A stretch of 64,000 bases of DNA, taken from positions 2,294,001 to 2,358,000 of the forward strand of contig CM054115.1 of assembly GCA_028673005.1 (NCBI GenBank), given 5' to 3'. Positions 22,257-32,939 of the stretch are shown piece after piece (the first letter of the stretch is position 1; every line of letters begins with the position of its first letter). The DNA comes from Tanypteryx hageni. Its lineage: Eukaryota; Arthropoda; Insecta; Odonata; Petaluridae. Under the pieces are notes generated by a model, which saw nothing but the letters and a program-made list of their open reading frames with translations, was not told the origin of the DNA and did no database searches. The position numbers and the translations under genes are program-made.

Positions 22257-24060
22257 CGTATTTCCCCGAAAGGAAGACGAATTTTTTTCACAAAAATGCC
22301 ATTAAAAATATTAGGTATCGTCTTAGAATGGAGTATGAGGATTTAAGGTGAGAACACACCCCTATTTTAAATGCACCATGAAATACCCAGATGTCAAGAA
22401 TATGCCCATTAAAATATTTATTATTGCACAAATTAATACATCGTATTTAATTAATTACTATAATACTAAATATAATACTAAAAAAATGACTACAGCTGGG
22501 TGGTACCGTGCGTAATATGAAACACAGATTCATGTAATTAAGGTGTCTAGTAATACAATGTAAACAAGACTGATACAATTTAAACGTATCTATACAATTT
22601 AAAAATGATACTTTGCGTTTGGTATGCCAACGGCAGACGTAAAGTGGACGTGAGTTTCAGAGTGTAGAAAATTTACGAGAGCACTTGAGTAGTACATGCT
22701 TTGCTGAGTTTTAAAGTGAAATAGTGACAAGTTATTATTTATATCTTTTAAATAAGATACCCCAAACAAATGGCAGATCGCATAGAGAAAAAAGGAACTG
22801 CGGTAAGAGGGAATGTATCGAAAGGAATTAGAAGAAGTTACGACAAAAATTTTAAGTTATGGAGGTGCGCTATTCTGAAGAAACAAATAATTGTGTGGCA
22901 GGGGGGAAATACAATGTGACTGAAGCAAATGTGCAAAGGTGGAAGCAAGCGAAAGAGAAACTTGAAGGTACTAACTCAACACGGAGATAATTTAGTGGAC
23001 CAAAACGAGACCGATTTCATGCATTAGAAGAGGAAATTGCAAACTTTGTGAATATTCAAAGAATGGACAGTAAACCGGTGACACAGGATATCATTAAATT
23101 GAAAGCGCAAGAATTAGGACAATCGCAAAACATTCCACACCAAGAATTTAAGGCTAGTAATGGATGGTGTGTGCATATGATGCGTCATAATGGTTTTAGC
23201 CTGCTACGAAGAACTTCACATTGCCAGTGTCTACCTTTCGACTTCACAGCAAACTAATAACTTTCCAGAGGCATGTAATTCAGTTGCGGAAAAGTCACAA
23301 TTACCTTCTGAGCCAAATGGATAATGCAGATGAGACTCCCATTTACTTTGACATGCCATCCAATTACACCAACAACAAAAAAGGTGCAAAAATGTCATCA
23401 TAAAAACTTCCGGGAATGAAAAACTGCGCATTATTGTAATGCTGGCTGTATTAGCGGACGGAACAAAGTTGCCACGATATGTTATTTTAAAATGCAAAAC
23501 AGTGCCTAAGGAAGTACTACCAAATGGAATAATTATTAAATGTCAGGGCCAAGGATGGATGTCAGCTGATTTAATGAAGGGCTGGCTAAGCATAGTGTGG
23601 AATAGATGACCTGGGGCACTTTTAAGGCAGAGAGCAATACTCCTCTTACATGCGTTCAAAGGGCACCTTACAGAGGAAGTTCAAAATACCCTTCATGGTA
23701 GAAGTACTGACCTTGTAGTTATACCAGGAGGTATGACATCACAAATTCAAGTGCTAGATGTTGTAGTGATGAAGCCCTTTAAGGATTACATAAAGTCATT
23801 TTCTCAGAATGGCTTTTGGCAGGGGACCATGCATTAACTCCTACAGGGAAAATTAAGAACCCCAGTATACCACTTCTCTGTAATTGGATCATTGCAGCAT
23901 GGAAAAAAATAGATCCCAATAGTATCTCAAGAGGGTTCAAAAATGCTGCATTTCAAATTCCAGACGACTTGTTCAAATTTGAATAAGTTGTGATGAATGA
24001 ACAGGACAGCAAGAATAAGGGAAGGAAACAGAGGAGAGGGAGATGTAAATAGTAAATTTA
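22257..24060 (+). pseudogene. Tigger/pogo transposase, decayed
   Basis: A Tigger-like left end (CCGTATTTCCCCGAAAGG, 22257) precedes the coding region. From about 22770 the frame reads MADRIEKKG, then YDKNFKL, KYNVTEANVQRWKQAKEKL (helix-turn-helix start) and GPKRDRFHALEEEIANFV. The CENP-B domain follows as IPHQEFKASNGW. The DDE_1 domain follows in pieces: NEKLRIIVMLAVLADGTKLP, GWMSADLMKGWLS, FKGHLTEEV, LVVIPGGMTSQIQVLDVVV. Several frameshifts break it. The first catalytic aspartate region is damaged, and the right terminus was not identified. Confidence 0.75.
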
Positions 24061-24295
24061 CTTTTTTTTATTCGTCCTTTTAATGTTAGCTTGTTATACA
24101 TATATGTAAAATTAGTGATTAAGATTTTTTATATGCAGAGGTACAATATTGTGTGGTAGCTCTTTAATGGCCGGCCCTCAGTGGGGTGGGTTGGATTTAA
24201 ATACCCAGTCGCCAAAGTGTTAATATTCAATAATTCACAAATACAAAGCTTTTTGGATAATTTAAAAAATCGTGTACTGTTCCCAAAAAATTAAT

Positions 24296-25673
24296 TTAAC
24301 CCCTCCAGCGTGTGCGACGTAGCATTTACATCCTCTCTTTCCGATGCCTCAAGCGTGTGCGACACACCGTATGCGTCTGAAATTTTCATTAAGTTTTCTT
24401 TTCGCTACGGCTCTGATTTATGTGCTTTCAGAGAGTGAATATGCAAGCCAATGCTGTCTGCTTTCATTCTGTGGTTCCTCGTTGTCTGTGTTTACGTGTT
24501 AGTATTTTTTTTATTTTTTTTCTATCTCGGACCTGGCCGTAGCAGTGCTTACTCAGGCCCCTCAGGCCTCTATCTTTCGTGCGTTGCGTCTCAGACTTTC
24601 ATAAGAGCTCTCATCTTCCTGGCTCTTATTTACGATGCTTCGAGCTGATGGTCGAGGTTTCTTAGTGCCTGCGTTTGCATCGGGCTTTTTTTTATTTTTT
24701 TTTCATCTTGGGTCTGTCCTTTAGCCGAACCCCTATTTAGTTCACTTGGCTTGTAGCTCTCGTGAGTTGGCGGATTGGGAAGTGCATGATGTTTTGGAGA
24801 AATAGAGTGAAAGTAGTGTAGATATATATTCTGAAGATTCGAACGGATACTCTATTGATTCCAGTTCCGAAGATGAATTGGAAGAAATAACTCACTCCAC
24901 TGTGAATATTCAAGAGAATATTTGGGGAGATGTCGACAGTGCTAACCCTCCTCGGCCTTTTGCGTGTGATTTAGTTGGAAAACAAATAGTGCAGGTTTTA
25001 TCAACAGATGATCCCTTAAGATATTTTGAGTTATTTTTTGATGATCTAATTGCCCTCATAGTGGTTGAAACTAATCGTTATGCGGAACAATTCCTTGCCC
25101 GCGAGAAAAATAAGATCACGTCTTTAAAAAATCGCGCTATCAGAAGTGGTTTGCTTTGCTAATGTTGATGGGAATCATTCAAAAACCAACTCTCAGAATG
25201 TATTTTAGTAGAAAACATATATTAGAAATGCCATTTATTCCAAATGTAATGAGTGAAGAAAGATTTTATTTGTTGAGCAAATTTTTGCATTTTGTAGATA
25301 ATACCGATAAAGACATTGTAAATAGAGATCCTATTGTATAAAATTCTACCTATCAGTGATTATTTGAAAAATAAATTCCATAAAATTTATATACTGGGTA
25401 AAGAAGTATGTGTACCAGACGCAGCTGAACTACTAAACGTCGGAGGAGCAGCACATAGTAGAAATTGGATTGAAATAAATGTATGTATTTATTTTTTATT
25501 ATATAAAATGAACAATTTTAAATACGACATAATTTTTTGGAAATTTTTGATATAATAATTAAAGTACAAAAAATATTAAAGTGAATGCATGCTTAAAGTA
25601 TTTTGTGCTTGCGAAAAAAAGTCATGCTGAGCGATTTAAATGCCATAGATTAAAGTCTCGCTTGAAAGGTTAA
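24296..25673 (+). mobile_element. piggyBac element C, internally deleted
   Basis: TTAA at 24296-24299 is followed by CCCCTCCAGCGTGTGCGAC. The right boundary is '...cgcttgaaaggttaa', with TTAA at 25670-25673. The 'aagcgtgtgcgacacacc' motif recurs inside the left end. The terminal match is only moderate beyond the first ten bases. The element carries an N-terminal transposase half and a piece of the C-terminus, with the catalytic middle removed. Confidence 0.75.
24812..25475 (+). pseudogene. piggyBac C transposase, catalytic core deleted
   Basis: The acidic N-terminus YSEDSNGYSIDSSSEDELEE leads to DPLRYFELFFDDLIALIVVE, NRYAEQF, MLMGIIQKPTLRMYFSRK and MSEERFYLLSKFLHFVDNT, then LPISDYLKNKF, all in the order of the DDE_Tnp_1_7 domain. 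The frame then jumps to a cysteine-free tail (CVPDAAELLNVGGA). None of the three catalytic aspartate regions is present, and there are at least two frameshifts. The copy cannot encode an active enzyme. Confidence 0.8.
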
Positions 25674-26040
25674 TAAGCATTGAAACAAATTAATAATTAT
25701 TACAAATAACAAATTTATACTAATTATTTTTACATAGAAACTTTTTAAATTATTTTTTTACTGATTATTTAGATGGAATAAAATTTCACTCAAAATGTAT
25801 TAAAAGTTTATTATAAATTCGACCAAACATCTGTACTTAAAATTAAACAAAATCTAACATTTCAGTTTTCGTTTTTTAAGGAAAAAATCTCAGTGGGATA
25901 TATAAGTAAATATGTATACATTTTGCATGTTGTACTTCATAGGAAAAAGTAATCAGAAATCGATAAAAATAATAACTACTTTAATATTTTTAAGAATAAT
26001 TTTATTATTTTACCAACATATTATTCAGTGACTTGGATAG
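25674..26040. other. Very AT-rich spacer
   Basis: Nothing coding or repetitive is seen between piggyBac C and the hAT remnant. Confidence 0.5.
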
Positions 26041-27700
26041 GACTGCTTTTCCTTGGACAGTAGTTAATATTCAGATGAATTGAGGTTAACTGTAAATGCA
26101 AATCATCCTGCGCATCTAACCAATTCCTCCATTTGTATTTAGCTGCGGCATATAGAGAGAATGTTCACTCACAGAGATAAGTAGTTGCAGATGGCATGAG
26201 AAATTTCAAAGCGTCAATGAAAATTTCAGGATTTTCTTTTACAATACTAGCTCATAAATGTATAATTTCCATTACTTTGAACTTAGTTTTTAATGTAAAA
26301 TCAGTTGAGATATCAATTAGCTATTTCTTTTCTTTCAATGATAATTCTGATGGAGATACAGATGATGTAGCAAAAGGATTGTGAAGCCAATACATTGCTT
26401 CTGCCTGAGGTGGAAAATACTCTGTAATTGTCATATGCATATCAGACAAGTGTTGATATATACAGTTTTTGACACATCGTTGAGGGAAATATTATTGGTC
26501 TAAATTAAATTATTGAGACTCATGGCTTCCTTTCCCCACACACACACCACAAATTTTGAGTTTTAAAGTAAGTGATTCCATTTTACTATGAACTTTGAAA
26601 ATGTTCACATTAATACCTTATAATGAAATGTTCATTTCATTTAGGTAAGTAAAAATATCTGCCAAATACACCATCTTTTCCATCCAAACTCTGTTATTTA
26701 ATTTTTCTGCCACTTCAAATGCTTTACCTCATCTCTTAATTTATAAAATTGAGCCAACACTTTTCCATGCGATAGCCATCGCACTTCTGTATGGAGAAGT
26801 AATATTTTATATAAACTTCCCATTTCTTCACCCAACAAAGTGAATATCTGAGAATTAAGTGGCCTTTCTTTTATAATATTTACTATTCTGGCAACCTCAT
26901 TCAATATATCCTTCAGTTCATGTGGCATGCGTTTCACTGCAAGTGCATTATGATATTATTATATATTATATGGGGAGCTAAATTTTTTTATATGTGCTAC
27001 AGCACCTGCCATTTTGCCAACCATTGCCTTAGCTACATCAGTGCAAATACTGGAACAGTAATCCCAGGAAATTTCACATTCTTTCATAGAAGAATCAAAC
27101 ATTTTGAATATTTCTCTTCCTGTGATGTTGGTCGGAGGAGGCTTGCAAATAAACATATCTTCTTCAATAGATGATTAATGTATATTGTGCACAAAAACAA
27201 GCAAAATCGATAGCCCTGCAATATCCCTGGTTTCGTCCATTTGAAAAACCTGCTGCACTCAGTTTAAATTGGTTTATTAGTTCCTTTTCACAATAGGCTA
27301 TCATGTCTTTGATTCATCTTGAGATGGTGTTGTTTGAAAAGGGAACACAATCAATTTTGTTGCTGTGTTTTTCACCAATTATACACACTACCAGTTCTTT
27401 TGCTCACTGTTTTATTACTTTTTCCGTGATAGTATGAGCTTCACCAACTTTTGCTATGCGATAACTGACACAATATGAAGCCTGAGTGCATTTTTGTTAT
27501 TTTTACAAAATATTTTAGGAAATCCCCATTTTTTGCTGAACTTTAGTTAATTTTCTTGTAAATTTCTTGGCACATTTATCTTTCAAGGATGGGTGCTTTG
27601 TCAAAAGATGTCTTTGTAATTTTGTAGGAAATAGATTTTTTAAACTCTTTAATCCATCTGGCTTAATTTTTCAATTCTAGGTTTTGTATTTTTTGTTATG
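26041..27700 (-). pseudogene. hAT transposase (ZBED5/FAM200-like), decayed
   Basis: Minus-strand blocks in order from high to low coordinate: TKLQRHLLTKHPSLKDKCAK; AHTITEKVIKQ with IIGEKHSNKI; KPPPTNITGREIFKMFD with SICTDVAKAMVGKMAG; MKRMPHELKDILNEVARIVN with LLHTEVRWLSHGKVLAQFYK; and the C-terminal FLMPSATTYLCE. This order (BED tail, DUF4371-like core with C.DGA.AM.G, EVRWLSRG, hATC) is that of hAT transposases domesticated in vertebrates as ZBED5/FAM200. It has many stops and no clear terminal repeats. Confidence 0.75.
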
Positions 27701-28550
27701 AATCAATAAAAATTAAGAATAATTAATATTGAGTTTAAAAGGGTCATTCAAGCATTTTTATTCTATCTAACAAAATCATTAAATATATCTTTAAACATAA
27801 AACTCAAACTTGACTCAAAACTCGAATTTTTCAACAATGTTCGACTCGAGTTGAAAATTTGGTGTTCGCACATCCCTAGACTTGGGCTATGAAGTCCATT
27901 GCTTCTTCTGATTCACTCTTTGTCAACATTTTCCTCTCATACTGTGGGTCTAATAAATTAGCTGCATAACGAATCCCTAGACAGTACAGATCTTTTCTAT
28001 ATTCTACAGCTTCCAAAAGCCTTCTCTGTTCATTTTGAGGTAAAAAGGAAGAAGGTAGTTTAGTTTCAATATCTTGTTTTATATTTTGAAAGGATTCTGA
28101 CTCAATGCAAGTTGTGCTTATTGCTATTGGTTTATAAATATTTGTGATTTGTTGTAGCTTAGTCCAGAATGCATTATTTTCAAGCACAATAGGTTTAACG
28201 AGGTTGTCAACATTCAAATCTTCCCATATAACTGTTTCCTTAAGAGAATCTTTCCCTTTCAGCAAAATTTCTTACATAGTAACATTACTGCTCCACTGTG
28301 TGGGTACTGAAATTTTAATGTGCTTGCATTTTCTACTATTTTAAGTTTTGGTCTGGCTGTAAAGCTTGCCAAGACAACATCCATATCTTATACTTATTTT
28401 ATTAATCTTTTTTCTTTATGATGTACATCATTAATAAAAGTGAGTTTCATTACATCTCCAGACAACAAATTTACTCCATGAGCAGCACAACCGAATGTGT
28501 TAGTAGGAAGATATTTTCCACTGACAATCTTCCATGCAGCTTTCATATTA

Positions 28551-31500
28551 CAGTAAAACCTCTCATTAAAGAATATCAAGGGACCGAATTTTTCGTCTAT
28601 TCGTTATTCGGAAATTCGTTGATCGGAGGTTATTGGGCGTTGCATAACATAAGGGGCACATTGCCTGTTAGATTATACGGGAGCAACGGGGCTATCCAAA
28701 TGAAGGCATATGCTCAGAAACGGAGTAACTCTACTAAATTATGCCCATTACATCTTTTCAGGAAAAAGTATCACATAAGTGGACGATATTCAAAACGCGC
28801 CCTCAATGTTTAATAATCGGCCATATTGATTTAAAGCTCCGACGACACAATGCTTTCTTATGGGAAAAAGGGCCTCTTTCATTCATCTCGTTTTGCAATG
28901 TTTGACAGTGGCAAGCACCAAATAACTCGGAAATGCAATGTTATTTTTTCTAGCATTGATTGGCAGGTTCTGCACGAAAACATCCTCTGCAATTTTTTAT
29001 TATGCGACTTTTTTCGAGGTTACAATGCGTGATACTCGCTGAGCCTATCCTAAAGCATCTGTTGAGTCGCTAAGTTTATAAAAAATATTGACAGCAACGC
29101 CACTTCTAAACGCCAATTAATAAACTACTATTTGACCACCACGGAGCGGGTTGCAAATATTTCAAAACGAAATGAAAGAAAGCAGCATTTTCCCCATAAG
29201 AAAGCACTAACTGTCGTTGGCACTCCAAATCAAGACTCCAATATTTTTCACTAACATTCTTAACAACACTCCAGCTCCGTCTCTGACGAATAAATTATCT
29301 ATCACAAAAAAGTGCATAGGAACCACCTCACCATGATACATACCTCATTGCTGCAATCTTTTGTTGAAATTCTCTCTAAAAGGATTAGGGGATTAATTTA
29401 ATCGGGAATGATTTCAAATACAACACTTCATTTAAAAAATTGATTAATAAATCAACATTTTTTAAAAAACGAGTCTATTTTTTTCTGTTTTAAATTCTTC
29501 GTAAATTCTCGGGAAACGGCAGTCTCCACTTCCCCGAAAGCGTGCATAGCTGCAGCACTACAACTCTCGGATGAGAGTAAATATCTTTCCACTACATCCA
29601 GTGCTGCACATACGTCGCTCGACTTCGGCCGCACCAACTCCAATTCTCCGTCTTCCTCCATATTGGACACTTCTACCCCTTCGGGATCCTCACTTTCCAC
29701 AGAGCAGGTCAACAAATTGTCGTCTACATGGGCAAAATCTTGAAAAGACGCCGAGTTTAAATTTAAACCTGCCCTTAATTCCTCCCACCCTTCTCCCTCA
29801 GGTTCCACACTTGCAATGGAATCACAAAAAAATCCTGCCCTTGCATAGCAGTTTTTTACGTTTGACGGTGAGACGGCTTCCCATGAAATGCAAAGCCATT
29901 GCATTGCCTGCAAGAGGTTCCATTTAAGGAGGGTTGCATTTCCCGCCATCCTGCGCAGCAAATACTGCACCAGTTGCTGCCGATACAATCGCTTAACCTG
30001 CGAAATGACCCCCTGGTCAAGAGGCTGCAGCCTACTGGTGCAATTTGGAGGGAAGAAAACAACCCTAATGTTTCTTAAATGAATCCCCTCCAAATTATGC
30101 GCTGAGCAGCGATCGAGAAATAGCATAATTTTTCGGTTCTGCCCTCCCATGCGTGCATCCACACCTACCAGCCAATACCTGAATATCGATGCCGTCATCC
30201 ATGCATTTTTGCTGTTGCCATAAGTGCATGGCAATCGCCTCACATTTTTAAAGCATCGCGGCTTTGCAAATTTCCCTATTACAAGGGGAGGTAACTTTTC
30301 TGACCCGTCACTGTTGGTGCAGAAAAGCACCGTGAAGCGCTCCTTGCACATCTTCCCCCCATGACACGCCTCTCCCTTCACGCTAAGAGTGTGGTCAGGA
30401 AGAAGATTATAAAAAAATCCTGCCTCGTCCGCATTAAAAATGTCTTTGGGGCTGTAGCTCTCCCCGATCAACGCCAGCAACTTCTCTCTCCAACTCTGCT
30501 CAACAGCCGGACTCACACTTGCTTCCTCTCCCGTGATCTTAAGTGTAGCCAAGTTCCTCCTCTTCTTGAACTTATCCAGCCATCCGTTGGATGCCCGGAA
30601 ATCGTCCATCCCTAATCTTAGCGCCTCTTCTCTCGCCTGCTCCTGCAAGATAGGCCCCGATACAGGAATCAATTTGGCCCGTGCCTGGGAGAGCCAGTTG
30701 AAAACCACCCGATCGAGATCTTCATTAGTGCAGGTCCGGGCATGTTTCCTATCTGGACCCAATTGTGCTGCATTAAGGAGGTCAGCACGTTGCCCGATGA
30801 TGGTTGAAAGCGTAGATGGCGGGTTATCAAATAGTCGGGCCACCTCCACCTTCTTAATTCCCTGGTCCACAGCTTTCAATATTTTTAACTTCTCCTCGAC
30901 AGAAAACTGCCGCCATTTAGCCCCACTAGCAGAAGACATGGCCTTTACAAATTAAAAATCGATATTACTTCTTAGAAAAAACATAAGAGCTGAATTTCAG
31001 TTGAAAGAATTATATACCATGCACACGCGTTTCCTTAAACCAAGAAAATATTGCATTAAAGCCAATGAATTAATTTCCTGTAAATGTACTCGGGCGTTGA
31101 GATTTTTGCACACAAGATTGTTGGGGATTGTAACAATACAAGTTTTCAATGCAATATTTACGTGATCAATTTTCATGCAAGTATGGTGCAAGGCCACATG
31201 GCTCAAAAACTGCAAACTTACCTTTAAGAGCAGAAAATGAAGAGCAGCAAGCAAAAAGCTAAAAGTTAGCGTTGCGAACCACCGTTAAGCACTAAATATC
31301 AAAAGGAATTGATATTTAACGCACTTCTTCTCACTCAATAACTTGTCGCAGTTTTAAACCTTCTCTCACCTAGGACACACAGGTCAATGGCGCAAGAATG
31401 CCGGAAACACAGGAAATACGTCATCATGCTAGAAAACGTGCTATGATTGGCTTGTTGTAAGCTTAACGCTAATTGGCGCGTTGGCGACTGTTTTCAATAG

Positions 31501-31741
31501 TTTTCTGTACTTATGTAACTGAAAAAAATGTTTAGCGAGCAAAATTTCGTTCTAAAGAGGTAAATAAAAACGGAAGGGACCACTTTTTTCCTTCGTTGTT
31601 CGGAAGTTTTCGTAGTACGGAAGTTCGTAGTAAAGAGGTTATAATTAGGGATTTTGTATACAAGTTTGGCGGGACCCCGTCAATTGTTCGTTATTCGGAG
31701 GTCTTCGCTATAAAGGGGTTCGTAAGGTAGAGGTTTTACTG
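28551..31741 (-). mobile_element. Tigger/pogo element D, apparently full length
   Basis: A 3.19-kb element. The left end is CAGTAAAACCTCTCATTAAA and the right end is its inverted counterpart 'ggtagaggttttactg', with TA duplicated on both sides. Subterminal blocks with 'tcgttattcgga' and 'ttcgta[g/t]' words recur three or more times on each side (28600-28625; 31590-31720). The host hAT frame continues on both sides of the TA, which fixes the boundaries. It carries one long transposase ORF on the minus strand. Confidence 0.9.
29452..30939 (-). CDS. Tigger transposase (DDE_1), complete 495-residue ORF
   Basis: Uninterrupted from ATG 30939 to the stop at 29452. Domains in order: an N-terminal helix-turn-helix (about residues 8-60, FSVEEKLKILKAVD with KVEVARLFDNPPSTLSTI); a CENP-B-type HTH (about 75-140, LPVSGP-like region then FRASNGWLDKFKKR); and a DDE_1 catalytic domain (about 165-375) with IFNADEAGFFY, LFLDRCSAH and SRLQPLDQGVI. 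The first two carry the expected aspartates, and the third catalytic region is present. The tail ends KQKKIDSFFKKC, a PCNA-binding-like QxxIxxFF box also seen in other pogo proteins. Length is normal for Tigger. It may still be translatable. Confidence 0.92.
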   Translation of the reverse strand: MSSASGAKWRQFSVEEKLKILKAVDQGIKKVEVARLFDNPPSTLSTIIGQRADLLNAAQLGPDRKHARTCTNEDLDRVVFNWLSQARAKLIPVSGPILQEQAREEALRLGMDDFRASNGWLDKFKKRRNLATLKITGEEASVSPAVEQSWREKLLALIGESYSPKDIFNADEAGFFYNLLPDHTLSVKGEACHGGKMCKERFTVLFCTNSDGSEKLPPLVIGKFAKPRCFKNVRRLPCTYGNSKNAWMTASIFRYWLVGVDARMGGQNRKIMLFLDRCSAHNLEGIHLRNIRVVFFPPNCTSRLQPLDQGVISQVKRLYRQQLVQYLLRRMAGNATLLKWNLLQAMQWLCISWEAVSPSNVKNCYARAGFFCDSIASVEPEGEGWEELRAGLNLNSASFQDFAHVDDNLLTCSVESEDPEGVEVSNMEEDGELELVRPKSSDVCAALDVVERYLLSSESCSAAAMHAFGEVETAVSREFTKNLKQKKIDSFFKKC

Positions 31742-31865
31742 TATTAGCATTGTCAGTAATTACAGCATTCACTTTCACATTTCCAACATCGTCTATGACT
31801 TCAATTATGCTCTTGGCTAAATATTCTGCAGTATGGTAGTTCTCCCTAGTCTCCACAGATTTTTA

Positions 31866-32764
31866 AAATCGCAAAGTTGGAGTGGCTATAATATAATAAA
31901 CTATGCTTTTTTTCCCATATGTTAGACTAGGGTTTCCCAAACTGGATTCTGCAAAAGCTTCCTTGGGTTCCACGAGAAACCAAGCATGTAACTCATTCAC
32001 TTATCTGAGGATAACCTATATTACTGGGGCATTAATGTTTGTTCTAAATAAATTATTATTATTTGATCAAAACATTGCACTGGCTACAAGGTTGTCGTGG
32101 TGATTTCACCATGTCAGAAATCACTCTCTTCCATGCAGTGTCATAGATAGGATCTTCTGTGTCCTGAGGCAAGTCACAGAAATTCGCCCCATACCTTTCC
32201 TCCTCTGATCTCAGTAAAATTTTACAGGAAAATGTAATGTGGGAAATAAAATGGCAATTCAATCGTATTATACTGGCCATTTAATTTGGCATATATCATA
32301 ATATATATATTATTTATAATTAAAAACGTAATTTTTGGAGCATGAGTTTGCGACCATCAGCCCTGCATCTGGGGAAACTACTTCCCTCTACTCCCACATA
32401 GCTACGCCACTGCTTTCATGCATTCTAAAGATTATTTTACCTTTTAAATTAATCATCAAACTGCCCTTAAGTGAAAGAAGATCAGTAGTTTCCACCCATA
32501 TAATGTTTTCAGCATTCCTGCTCTATAAATTTGGAAGGCTGTTGATTTATAATTCACATTGTGTGGGAAAATTTTTCCATGTGGAGTCATATCAACATCT
32601 ATGGGGATTACTGCTGAAGGTTTATCTTTCTCTTCGAAAAATATATTCATCTTCTTCTCACTACTGAAATAGGATTTTCCTGAAGTACTTATTTGACTCA
32701 GGAAGAAAAATCTCATCTCATTTGCTATTTTTAGAAGAAAGTTAATCACCATCAATCTCACCTT
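31866..32764. other. Unassigned stretch
   Basis: Contains 'tagggtttcccaaactgg' at 31927, resembling a hAT terminal repeat, and 'cagtggcgtagcta' on the minus strand near 32414, a terminus-like word common in arthropod DNA transposons. The frames at 32456-32761 (-, 101 codons), 32335-32667 (+, 110 codons) and 32059-32280 (-) are not recognised. The first two overlap on opposite strands, so at most one could be real. Probably decayed transposon DNA. Confidence 0.35.
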
Positions 32765-32930
32765 AAGAGTTCTCTCTCTGTAGCTGATGAAGGAATAACT
32801 CCGAAAGCTTCTACGTTTGTGATGTTTCTGTGTTTTAGTGTTCTTTTACGTGTTTCGCTTCGACATCCCCGGGGCCTCGCCAACCTGAAGTCGCCTGATT
32901 GGTGAGTGTTATATATATATACACATATAC
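32765..32930 (+). repeat. Penelope-like 3' tail next to AT run
   Basis: Contains CTGATGAAGGAATAACTCC followed by GAAAGC (32784-32809), then 'cgcttcgacatccccgggg' and 'ttggtgagtgt'. These are the same words in the same order as the 3' regions of the Penelope-like copies at 52680-52800 and 54110-54245. It runs into a short TA run and then the mariner at 32940. Only the 3' noncoding part is present. Confidence 0.65.
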
Positions 32931-32939
32931 ATACCTATA

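Larger units (their letters stand above)
27800..31865 (-). pseudogene. hAT transposase with DUF659, split by Tigger
   Basis: The minus strand from 31865 reads TRENYHTAEYLAKSIIEVID and VGNVKVNAVITDNAN. It is cut by the Tigger at 28551-31741 and resumes NMKAAWKIVSGKY..FGCAAHGVNLL (28548 down). QPDQNLKIVENASTLKF, KGKDSLKETVIWED and YCLGIRYAANLLDPQYE (27876) follow. This is the DUF659/hAT fold with the catalytic 'VITDNA' and 'CAAH' motifs. A hAT-like end (AGGGATGTGCGAACACC on the minus strand) lies near 27850. The N-terminal part is missing, and the hATC motif is not seen. Confidence 0.75.

Noticed and set aside
32335..32761. Overlapping 110- and 101-codon ORFs on opposite strands
   Set aside because: Neither resembles a known family. 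Mutual overlap and transposon-like words nearby make chance frames more likely.
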